DNA from: Deltaproteobacteria bacterium
GTDB taxonomy: Bacteria; Desulfobacterota; DSM-4660; Desulfatiglandales; B25-G16
Reading direction: 5' to 3'
DNA length: 6,944 nucleotides
NCBI GenBank assembly: GCA_020348625.1
Contig: CP070752.1
Location: 84,362 to 91,305 of the forward strand
The position numbers and the translations under genes were made by a program. The notes below the pieces were generated by a model. That model had not been told where the DNA came from, searched no databases, and saw only the letters and a program-made list of their open reading frames with translations. This document shows, in pieces, positions 1 through 5,828 of this stretch. Within the stretch, counting starts at the first letter, position 1, and each line of letters begins with the position of its first letter.

Positions 1-359
1 ACCCGCAACCGCAACCTCCCTCACACCATACTGCAAAGTCCGGCCCAGGGTTCGGACGCATGTCGGTAGAAAATTTTCATTACCATGTGGATTGTCCTAA
101 AGTAACTTTCCTTTAACCGGCCTCTAGAACAAATGGTACCTCTGTCGTTGTTTCTGACCCATGTCTACAAAGTCCCCGCTCATGAGCCAGTAAATTCAAA
201 CGAATAATTGAAGAAGGAATTCCCATAGAGCTATTTAGCATACTGCGAGGTATCGAAACTTTTTTTTGAGAGTTGAGCTTGACAAGCTCTGGGAAATTAG
301 AGCCCGAAAAAGACTAGGCCAAAGCAAAGAAGCTAAAAGAGGGGGGGTGAAGAAAAAGC
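1..359. other. Upstream flank without a recognisable gene
   Basis: I could assign no gene here. One + strand frame is open from the left edge to a TAA at 114-116 (about 37 residues, with no family I recognise); it could be the tail of an upstream gene or chance. The stretch also contains an inverted repeat GTCCG/CGGAC (38-42 and 53-57), a weak 5-bp stem with a GCGA loop (240-253) followed after six bases by eight T residues (260-267), a 6-bp hairpin GAGCTT-GAC-AAGCTC (275-289) and a run of seven G (341-347). The stem plus T-run could be a poor terminator for an upstream gene, but the gap between stem and T-run argues against it. Confidence 0.4.
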
Positions 360-387
360 TTGACAGATTCAAAATCAAGGATATAAT
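360..387 (+). promoter_or_regulatory. Consensus sigma70 promoter of the tetR gene
   Basis: TTGACA at 360-365 and TATAAT at 382-387 both match the sigma70 consensus exactly, with a 16-bp spacer. Transcription would begin near 394, giving a 5' leader of about 40 nt before the TetR start codon at 436. This is the only clear promoter in the window. Such a strong promoter for a regulator gene suggests that it is normally held down by repression, which fits the palindrome overlapping its -10 and start region. Confidence 0.8.
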
Positions 388-404
388 ACCGGACGTACAG
401 TATT
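385..404. promoter_or_regulatory. Candidate TetR operator (20-bp palindrome)
   Basis: AATACCGGACGTACAGTATT is an imperfect palindrome centred between 394 and 395; eight of its ten base-pair positions are symmetric. It overlaps the last three bases of the -10 hexamer and the expected transcription start of the regulator gene. TetR-family dimers typically bind palindromes of this size, and this placement would block RNA polymerase, so negative autoregulation is the natural reading. I found no second copy in the window, so control of the downstream catabolic genes through the same site is not shown. Confidence 0.5.
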
Positions 405-435
405 TTTCCTTTCACACATAATCCTTCCTTTCAGA

Positions 436-1041
436 ATGAAAAGCTCACGAAGCGAACAGACCAACAGGAAAATAATCAATGCCGCCCTCAGGTTATTCGT
501 AAGAAAAGGCTACCATGGTACTTCAATTTCAGACATTGCAAATGTAGCCAAATTAACAAAAGGGGCAATTTACTTCCATTTCAAAAACAAAGATGCGCTT
601 CTCTCAAGGATATTAGAAGAATATGAGAGAAGTTATGTCAGTAAAATGATTGAGCAAGTGGGATCCGCAGACGGAAACGCGCTTGATAAAATGAAGCATC
701 TCCTAAGATTTTCTTTCAATTTTGCGGCAAAAAACAGAGAACTCTGTATCTGCCTCACAAATCTCTCAACAGAATTGTACTCAAGCAGCAAGAAGTATCA
801 GAAGGGTATCAGAAAGCCCTATGAGGAGCTTTATGGGCTCTTCACCAAATTACTGGAAGAAGGGGTAAAAGATGGGTCCTTCAGGGAAGACATTGCTCCC
901 CCTCTTGTTGCAATGAACATCGTAGGTGCAAACGACGGAAATTTGCTGCAGTGGAGCTTAAATATGAGCCAGTATAACGGAAAAAATTTTTCACGGAGTT
1001 ACATGAAGTTCCTTTTGCATGCAATTCGGAGGCACGATTAA
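436..1041 (+). CDS. TetR/AcrR-family transcriptional regulator
   Basis: This 201-residue protein has the usual TetR size. Residues about 10-57 form the DNA-binding domain, with the helix-turn-helix around 28-47 and the family hallmark TKGAIYFHFKNKDALL (about residues 41-56). The remainder is a helical ligand-binding and dimerisation domain that gives no ligand clue by eye. The ATG at 436 puts the usual short N-terminal arm before the first helix. The bases before it are pyrimidine-rich (CCTTCCTTTCAG) with no Shine-Dalgarno, unlike the neighbouring genes, so translation may be weak. It has its own consensus promoter and a probable self-operator, and lies 126 bp upstream of the DUF35 gene in the same direction. 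A role as local repressor of the CoA-ester catabolism genes, sensing an acyl-CoA or the imported acid, is inference from position. Confidence 0.93.
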   Translation: MKSSRSEQTNRKIINAALRLFVRKGYHGTSISDIANVAKLTKGAIYFHFKNKDALLSRILEEYERSYVSKMIEQVGSADGNALDKMKHLLRFSFNFAAKNRELCICLTNLSTELYSSSKKYQKGIRKPYEELYGLFTKLLEEGVKDGSFREDIAPPLVAMNIVGANDGNLLQWSLNMSQYNGKNFSRSYMKFLLHAIRRHD

Positions 1042-1122
1042 TCATACACAATTTCTTCTTTTGGCAAGTGTGTTCTTATGGGCAACCAATTTACTTGGCG
1101 AAGAACAATGCATAACGAGAGT

Positions 1123-1138
1123 CATCCCAACTGGGATG
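1123..1138. promoter_or_regulatory. 16-bp palindrome upstream of the DUF35 gene
   Basis: CATCCCA-AC-TGGGATG has 7-bp perfect arms around a 2-bp centre and lies 29 bp before the DUF35 start codon, just upstream of its ribosome binding site. It could be a protein-binding operator or an mRNA hairpin (6-bp stem, 4-nt loop). It does not share sequence with the palindrome at the tetR promoter. No T-run follows, so it is not an intrinsic terminator. I see no convincing -35/-10 pair in 1042-1167. Confidence 0.4.
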
Positions 1139-1167
1139 CTCAATAGGAGAGAGAGGAGAATTTCATT

Positions 1168-1608
1168 ATGAAAGCTGAGGGATCAGAGAAGAAACAAATC
1201 CCAGTAGTAGAGGGGCTCTTCACGTGGCCTTCTAACGACCCGCATTTGATAGGCACCAAATGTAAAACATGCGGCACAGTGTCCTTTCCCAAAAACCCCG
1301 TCTGCCGTAATGCACATTGCAAGAACAAGGCAGATGTAGAAGAGATCTTGCTAAATCGCCGCGGAACGCTCATGAGCTATACGCTCGTTTGTTACCCGCC
1401 GCCGCCTCCGTTTGTAGCGCCCGATCCTTTTACTCCTTTTGCAATTGGGGAGGTAAGATTTCCAGAAGGAATTGCAATTATCGGGCAGATGAGCGGATAT
1501 AAATACGAAGAGCTTAAAATCGGAATGGAAGTTGAGATGCTCATAGATAAGCTCTTTGATGATGAGAAGGGTAACGAAGTTATGACCTGGAAATTTCGCC
1601 CGCTTTGA
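1168..1608 (+). CDS. Zn-ribbon/OB-fold DUF35 protein, thiolase partner
   Basis: This 146-residue protein has the DUF35 layout. The N-terminal rubredoxin-like zinc ribbon has four Cys ligands (C32, C35, C46, C51: KCKTC and VCRNAHC), and a C-terminal OB-fold runs from about residue 60 to the end. Proteins of this family act as a small subunit of thiolase or HMG-CoA-synthase-type enzymes; known cases are the archaeal thiolase/HMG-CoA synthase complex and BbsA, partner of the thiolase BbsB in anaerobic toluene breakdown. They help bind CoA substrates and bridge the subunits. The thiolase gene follows 111 bp downstream, which supports the same pairing here. AGGAG at 1154-1158 sits nine bases before the ATG. 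The OB-fold carries five consecutive prolines (77-81), in a position where this family often has a shorter Pro-rich turn. Cytoplasmic; no signal peptide. Confidence 0.9.
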   Translation: MKAEGSEKKQIPVVEGLFTWPSNDPHLIGTKCKTCGTVSFPKNPVCRNAHCKNKADVEEILLNRRGTLMSYTLVCYPPPPPFVAPDPFTPFAIGEVRFPEGIAIIGQMSGYKYEELKIGMEVEMLIDKLFDDEKGNEVMTWKFRPL

Positions 1609-1620
1609 TTTCGTATGACC

Positions 1621-1683
1621 CTCACAAACAGATAGTGAACCGATGTTTGCTTGAGCCTTATTCGTGTTTGTAGCTTTTGTGAG
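1621..1683. repeat. Inverted repeat in the DUF35-thiolase gap
   Basis: CTCACAAA (1621-1628) is complementary to TTTGTGAG (1676-1683), with 47 nt between the arms. TGTTTG occurs twice inside (1644-1649 and 1665-1670), and each copy can pair with CAAACA (1625-1630), so alternative folds are possible. The right arm runs into the first of two Shine-Dalgarno-like AGGAGG blocks (1682-1687). The function is unknown; mRNA folding that affects the expression ratio of DUF35 and thiolase is one possibility. Confidence 0.35.
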
Positions 1684-1706
1684 GAGGAGAAAATCGATAG
1701 TTAACA

Positions 1707-1714
1707 AGGAGGAG
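1707..1714 (+). promoter_or_regulatory. Strong ribosome binding site of the thiolase gene
   Basis: AGGAGGAG lies seven bases (counted from the end of AGGAGG at 1712) before the ATG at 1720 and fixes that start. An almost identical block (AGGAGGAG at 1682-1689, also followed by AAAT) lies 25 bases upstream but has no start codon behind it, so the gene appears to carry a duplicated Shine-Dalgarno segment. Confidence 0.75.
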
Positions 1715-1719
1715 TAAAT

Positions 1720-2922
1720 ATGTCGAAATTGCTCGGAAGAGAGGTTGCCGTAATCGGGGTGGGTATGCACCCCTGGGGAAAATTCCCTGAGAAGAGTTCA
1801 GTTCAACTCGGCTGCGAGGCCACATTGAAGGCCCTTGATGATGCCGGTCTGGAATGGTCTGATATCCAGTATATGGTAGCATCGGTCTCACCAGAAACCA
1901 AAGGAATCGAAACCACGCTGCCGGGTCAAATACTCGCTGAGAGGATGGGAGAGCTGGGCATTCCCATCATAAACGTCTCAAACGTATGCGGCTCCGGCGG
2001 TGTAGCAATCAAAGTGGCCTATCAGGCGATTGCCCTTGGAGAGGTTGATATTGCCCTTGCAGTTGGCTTTGATTGCAGTCCAAAGGGTTTTTTCCCAGGC
2101 ACTCTAGGTACCCAAGACCTCAATGACCTGAACTTCCTACGGTGGCGAGCAGTTGGAATGCCCAATCCAGCTCATTGGGCCATGGAATGTCGAAAGCGTA
2201 TGGAGAAATACGGAACAACTGAACACACCCTTGCTATGACAAAGGTCTTGGCCAGCAGAAACTCAGTCCACAACCCTTATGCCAGGTATCCCAAGGCATT
2301 TAGTGTTGAGGAGGTTCTTGAATCTCCCATGGTGTGTGAACCACTGCGTCTCTTAGAGATCTGCGCCACGAGCGACGGTGCCGCAGCAGTCATACTCAGT
2401 AGTATGGACATAGCAAAAAAGCGGACAAGCAGCCCGATAACCGTGGCTGCGGCGACCACCTCCCATGCCCAGTATGGTGACGGCACCGTGCACCTTCCCG
2501 GTATTGCATACCATGATGAACAGAAAACCCCACAAGCCAGTGAAGCCTACCTAGCTGCCAAGTGGGCCTACGAACAGTCCGGCATTGGTCCCGAGGACTT
2601 GGATGTGGTGGAACTACCGGACAACAGCGCTTGGCACTATCTCAACTATATAGAAAGTCTTGGTTTAGCCAAAGAAGGGGAAGCAGACCGGCTCGTTGAC
2701 GATGAGGAAACGGCAATCGGTGGCAGAATTCCATGCTGTACGAGTGGCGGATTTGCATCCTTTGGTGAGACGACAGCTGCCATGGGCCAGTTTCAGGTTT
2801 CAGAACTTGTCTGGCAGCTCAGGGGGGAAGCAGGTCCCAGACAGGTGCAAGGGGCGAAGGTAGGCTTAGCACAGCTTTATGGCGGTAACGGAAACGCCGC
2901 CGTCATTATTTTGAAGAGATGA
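1720..2922 (+). CDS. Thiolase-like protein (SCP2/lipid-transfer type), BbsB-like
   Basis: A 400-residue protein of normal thiolase length. The N-terminal half starts with the typical VAVIGVGMHPWG-like segment and has the nucleophile loop NVCGSGG, with C90 as the expected acyl-accepting Cys. The C-terminal half has the family landmarks VELPD (297-301), SGGFASFGE (342-350), QLRGEAG.RQV (366-376) and GLAQLYGGNG (382-391). It belongs to the SCP2/lipid-transfer thiolase group that works with DUF35 proteins, and the DUF35 gene lies just upstream. Two canonical catalytic positions differ: the His of the usual HDAF motif is P300, and the His of GHP is E350 (GET). Thiolysis of a beta-ketoacyl-CoA is the default reading. 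A condensation or decarboxylation role, or chemistry using E350 in place of His, is possible. Cytoplasmic. AGGAGG RBS seven bases before the start. Confidence 0.88.
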   Translation: MSKLLGREVAVIGVGMHPWGKFPEKSSVQLGCEATLKALDDAGLEWSDIQYMVASVSPETKGIETTLPGQILAERMGELGIPIINVSNVCGSGGVAIKVAYQAIALGEVDIALAVGFDCSPKGFFPGTLGTQDLNDLNFLRWRAVGMPNPAHWAMECRKRMEKYGTTEHTLAMTKVLASRNSVHNPYARYPKAFSVEEVLESPMVCEPLRLLEICATSDGAAAVILSSMDIAKKRTSSPITVAAATTSHAQYGDGTVHLPGIAYHDEQKTPQASEAYLAAKWAYEQSGIGPEDLDVVELPDNSAWHYLNYIESLGLAKEGEADRLVDDEETAIGGRIPCCTSGGFASFGETTAAMGQFQVSELVWQLRGEAGPRQVQGAKVGLAQLYGGNGNAAVIILKR

Positions 2923-3079
2923 ACCTGGTAAGACTGTAAGCCGGATGACTCGTTCTTCTCTAAGCCAGACGTCTATGTTTGCCGGATTAGATACAGAGCT
3001 TTTGACTAATCTAAACCTTTCGTACCGGCCCGCAGGATTGGTATTCACGAGTATAGTGTAATCTGAATAGGGGAGAGAA
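2923..3079. other. Spacer between thiolase and acyl-CoA dehydrogenase genes
   Basis: A 157-bp non-coding gap. It contains a loose inverted repeat, TTAGAT (2987-2992) with ATCTAA (3009-3014). TATAGT at 3052-3057 has no acceptable -35 partner, and there is no terminator-like hairpin with a T-run. AGGGGAGAG (3069-3077) is the ribosome binding site of the next gene. Read-through from the thiolase gene is therefore likely. Confidence 0.5.
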
Positions 3080-4222
3080 ATGGACTTTGAACTGAGCAAA
3101 GAACAGAAGGACATAGTAAACGCGGCCAAAGAGTTCGCCGAGGGAGAGTTTACCGATCGGGCAGAAGAGTTCGACAGGGATGAGACATTTGATGAGGCGA
3201 TCTTTAAGAAAGCAGCTGAACTTGGGTTTGTGGGGGCCTTTATCAAAGAAGAGTACGGGGGACCTGGTTTAGGTATGCTGGAGCACTGCCTAATGATGGA
3301 GGAATTCTTCACCGTTGATCCCGGCATAGCAATGGCAATCGTGACCACCTATTTTGGGTCAGAGGTGGTAGAAAAGTTCGGCACTGAAGAACAGAAAAAG
3401 CAGTACCTCCCTCCCCTGGTAACGGGTGAAGCGATAATGGGGTCTGCATCTACCGAGCCGGATGCCGGTTCCGATATTGCCGCTGCCTCTACAGAAGCCG
3501 TGAAGAAAGGCGATGATTATATCATTAACGGGACAAAGATGTTTGCTACCAATGGAGATCGGGCAGATTATCTCCTGTGCTTTGTTCGAACGGATCCGGA
3601 TAATCCCAACAGACATAAGCGACACAGCATGGTCATGGTGGAAACAAATCGGGAAGGCTTTGAGGCCAATAAGCTGACCGGAAAGCTTGGTGTCCGTGCC
3701 TCTGATACCGCCGAGCTCTCATTTAACAACGTAAAGGTACCCTGCTCAAATCTCATAGGCAAGGAGGGAGATGGATTCGCTGAGGCTATGTATCTCTTTA
3801 ACTTCAACAGGATCAACGTGGCCGCGCAGGCAGTGGGAACAGCACGGGGTGCCCTTGAAGAGAGTATAAGTCACGTGAAAAAGCGGATTGCCTTTGGTGT
3901 CCCCCTGGCCTCCTTCCAGTCCATACAGTTTAAGATTGCCGACATGTTTACCTGGATCCACGCGGGGAGAAATATGGTTTATGAGGCAGCGTGGAAAATT
4001 GATCAGGGTACGATGGACCCTAAACTCATTAGTGCGGCTAAGTCATTTACCGGCCAGATGGCGGTGAAGGTTACAGATATGGCGCTCCAGATGCATGGTG
4101 GCTACGGCTATCTATCTGAGTACAAGGTCCAGCGTCTCTTCAGGGATGCCAAGATCACAGAAATTGTTGAGGGAACCACGGAGATCGAAAAGGTCATCTT
4201 GGCGCGCAATCTCTTGGCCTGA
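3080..4222 (+). CDS. Acyl-CoA dehydrogenase (FAD-dependent)
   Basis: A 380-residue protein with the full acyl-CoA dehydrogenase architecture. The N-terminal helical domain begins MDFELSKEQ; the middle beta domain carries the FAD and substrate signature MGSASTEPDAGSD (120-132); the C-terminal helical domain has the RIAFGVPLASFQSIQF segment (269-284) and QMHGGYGY (337-344). The catalytic base is the Glu of VEGT, E364, as in the short- and medium-chain dehydrogenases, so the enzyme should be active. It oxidises an acyl-CoA to the 2,3-enoyl-CoA and would pass electrons to an electron-transferring flavoprotein, which is not encoded here. The substrate cannot be read from sequence. Beside a DUF35-thiolase pair, it could serve beta-oxidation of an alicyclic, aryl-substituted or dicarboxylic CoA ester, as BbsG does for benzylsuccinyl-CoA. 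Cytoplasmic. The RBS AGGGGAGAG ends just before the ATG. Confidence 0.95.
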   Translation: MDFELSKEQKDIVNAAKEFAEGEFTDRAEEFDRDETFDEAIFKKAAELGFVGAFIKEEYGGPGLGMLEHCLMMEEFFTVDPGIAMAIVTTYFGSEVVEKFGTEEQKKQYLPPLVTGEAIMGSASTEPDAGSDIAAASTEAVKKGDDYIINGTKMFATNGDRADYLLCFVRTDPDNPNRHKRHSMVMVETNREGFEANKLTGKLGVRASDTAELSFNNVKVPCSNLIGKEGDGFAEAMYLFNFNRINVAAQAVGTARGALEESISHVKKRIAFGVPLASFQSIQFKIADMFTWIHAGRNMVYEAAWKIDQGTMDPKLISAAKSFTGQMAVKVTDMALQMHGGYGYLSEYKVQRLFRDAKITEIVEGTTEIEKVILARNLLA

Positions 4223-4484
4223 AAGAATTACCATAAGAGGATTAGGAAAAGACTACTCAAATTCGAAACTAGCGCCAAAGAAGTTGCACAAGTGCATGAT
4301 TTCAATCGGAGATTGATTGCTGCAGTAATATATCAGGAATACCACCTTAATTAGAGGGCAAAGATCCACTGCAGCGGGAGAGGGCTAATCCAACTCACTA
4401 GGGAAAAGGATGCATATGAATGGCGAGAGGTGAACATACAAAAGGCTCTCCGAAAAACAGGTAAAGGAAAAGCAGCAAGATCCT

Positions 4485-4524
4485 TGTTTACGGAAAAATT
4501 TGTCTAAGAGCATTAGCGTAAACA
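4485..4524. repeat. 8-bp inverted repeat upstream of the TRAP operon
   Basis: TGTTTACG (4485-4492) and CGTAAACA (4517-4524) are perfect complements separated by 24 bp, placing the half-site centres 32 bp apart, about three helical turns. This geometry suits a regulator bound to one face of the DNA, though a long hairpin in RNA is also possible. It lies about 240 bp before dctP. Confidence 0.35.
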
Positions 4525-4687
4525 TTTTATGAGAAACTTGAAGGCCTTGCATAGAGATCCATTCCAGATCAAATTTATCATAAATGAGAGGCCCGGTGAA
4601 GGAACTGGCACGAAGTGCATTTCTGTTTTGCGCTTTCTGCACGTTCATGCGCATGGGGCGTACACTGAGAATGCTTATTTAAGGTGA

Positions 4688-4751
4688 AAGGAGGTGATGT
4701 AATTTCCATGAATTATCCTAGCAAGTAATGTGTGGGAAACTGCTAACTTAA
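4688..4751 (+). promoter_or_regulatory. Leader of dctP with strong SD and two micro-ORFs
   Basis: AAGGAGGTGA (4688-4697) is almost perfectly complementary to the 16S rRNA 3' end, yet the next ATG (4708) opens only a six-codon ORF, MNYPSK, ending with TAA at 4726-4728. Its stop overlaps another ATG (TAATG), which opens MCGKLLT, ending with TAA at 4749-4751 directly against the dctP ribosome binding site (AAAGGAGGT, 4750-4758). Such a chain could carry ribosomes toward dctP or act as a regulatory leader. The peptides are too short to support by coding evidence. Confidence 0.35.
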
Positions 4752-4763
4752 AGGAGGTATGAA

Positions 4764-5828
4764 ATGAAAAGCAGCAAACGAATCGTAGTCTTGGGTAGCA
4801 CGTGCCTATTAATAATGGTGACCGCCATGTTTCTAATGGCGCTCAATGCCGGAGCGGCAACGCCGAAGCCAGTTACGCTGGCCTGCACGGTGCATTTTCC
4901 TCCTCCGCCCCCACCTCCGGCAAAGATTTTCGCAGAACATCTTGCGCTTTTACACTTTGCAGAGCAGATGGAGGCCAAGACAGAGGGGAGGGTAAAGGTA
5001 AAATACCACCACTCAGCGGTTTTGGGGAAACCAATGGATTTCGTAAAGATGGTAGGAGGAAAGGGCGTGGCTGATATGGGCCTGCTTATTTCGGTGTTTC
5101 ATCAATGGGAGCTGCCTCTTTTTGCAGGAATTCACCTGCCATTTCTCTACACAGGCGTGGAAACCCCAGTACGCAAGTATATGAGACTCTATGAAGAATG
5201 GGCTCCCATGCGTGAAGAGTGGGTGAAACACAATATTAGACCGCTCTGGTTATATGTGTCTGACCCATATTACATGTTATTGAACAAGCCAATCTCAAAA
5301 CTGGACGATTTGAAGGGTGACAAGATCTATGGACCTGGAGGCTTCGCCGGGATTGTGAAGAGATTTGGTGCAGCGCCTACGTTTATTCCCGGCCCCGAGG
5401 CTTATGAGGCGCTTCAGAGGGGTGTCCTCGACGGCCTTGCCTTCCCTTTCAGCCCCATTTATTCTTTTAGATTCTATGAGGTACGTAAGGTCTTCATTGA
5501 CTTCACATTTGTAGGCGCGCAAGCTGGCGCCATGATGGTGATAAACCAGGATGTTTGGAACAAAATCTCTCCCAAAGACCAGAAGGCCATAGAAGAAATA
5601 AGTGCAGAGATGTCGGATTATTATATTAAGCGCTATAGAGAGACCCTGGCGTATCTGATGGACTATTTCAAGAGTAAAGGGAATACATTTATTAGCCTTT
5701 CTCCTGAGGAGGAGGCTAGAGTTAGGGAGAGATGTGCTCAAGAAATGTGGGATGAGTGGGTCGCAACGGCTGAGCAGAAAGGCGTGCCGGCTGGTGAGTT
5801 CCTGAAGCGCTTTAAGGCTATAGATTAG
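4764..5828 (+). CDS. dctP: TRAP transporter solute-binding protein, DctP type
   Basis: A 354-residue periplasmic binding protein. Residues 1 to about 31 form a signal peptide: KSSKR, a long hydrophobic core, then an AGA-A cleavage region. The mature part follows the DctP pattern: FAEQMEAKTEGRVKVKYHHSAVLG (about 65-88), GVADMGL (101-107), LPFLY (125-129), the hinge segment DDLKGDKIYGPGG (181-193), then EAYEALQRGVLDG (212-224). It captures an organic acid in the periplasm and delivers it to the DctQ-DctM membrane complex, which uses a Na+ gradient. The Arg that binds the ligand carboxylate in most family members usually follows KI in the hinge segment; here that residue is Y189. Another oddity is seven consecutive prolines (46-52) at the start of the mature protein, encoded by mixed codons. 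The start is supported by AAAGGAGGT a few bases upstream. The ligand is unknown. Confidence 0.93.
   Translation: MKSSKRIVVLGSTCLLIMVTAMFLMALNAGAATPKPVTLACTVHFPPPPPPPAKIFAEHLALLHFAEQMEAKTEGRVKVKYHHSAVLGKPMDFVKMVGGKGVADMGLLISVFHQWELPLFAGIHLPFLYTGVETPVRKYMRLYEEWAPMREEWVKHNIRPLWLYVSDPYYMLLNKPISKLDDLKGDKIYGPGGFAGIVKRFGAAPTFIPGPEAYEALQRGVLDGLAFPFSPIYSFRFYEVRKVFIDFTFVGAQAGAMMVINQDVWNKISPKDQKAIEEISAEMSDYYIKRYRETLAYLMDYFKSKGNTFISLSPEEEARVRERCAQEMWDEWVATAEQKGVPAGEFLKRFKAID

Larger units (their letters stand above)
4223..4763. other. 541-bp non-coding stretch with several inverted repeats
   Basis: No credible gene lies here. It contains TGCAC-AA-GTGCA (4285-4296), GCTGCAGT with ACTGCAGC (4319-4326 and 4368-4375), TGTTTACG with CGTAAACA (4485-4492 and 4517-4524), GCAC-GAA-GTGC (4608-4618) and the 10-bp palindrome CATGCGCATG (4646-4655). 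No terminator with a T-run follows the dehydrogenase and no strong sigma70 promoter is visible. Still, the length, the symmetric sites and the change from enzyme to transport genes suggest that the TRAP genes have their own control region here. Confidence 0.55.

Noticed and set aside
124..183. 19-residue - strand frame ending near 124 (MSGDFVDMGQ...), possible tail of a degraded gene
   Set aside because: Too short, no start signal, and an in-frame stop lies just upstream; no family could be recognised.
240..267. Stem with GNRA-like loop followed by eight T residues as an intrinsic terminator
   Set aside because: The stem is only about 5 bp and AT-rich, and six bases separate it from the T-run, so termination is doubtful; it is mentioned only within the flank entry.
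2987..3014. TTAGAT/ATCTAA inverted repeat before the dehydrogenase gene as a regulatory site
   Set aside because: Six-base AT-rich arms over a 16-nt loop are expected by chance in a spacer of this size.
4606..4620. TGGCACG...TGCA resembling a sigma54 -24/-12 promoter upstream of dctP
   Set aside because: The GG and GC elements are 8 rather than 10 bases apart, which sigma54 does not tolerate.
4385..4654. 89-residue open frame on the - strand in the gap before dctP
   Set aside because: No recognisable domain, a composition typical of a chance frame (many Phe, Ser and Cys), no ribosome binding site, and it overlaps inverted repeats and the control region of the TRAP genes.
4646..4655. Palindrome CATGCGCATG as an operator
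   Set aside because: A single 10-bp palindrome without a promoter context or second copy is weak evidence.
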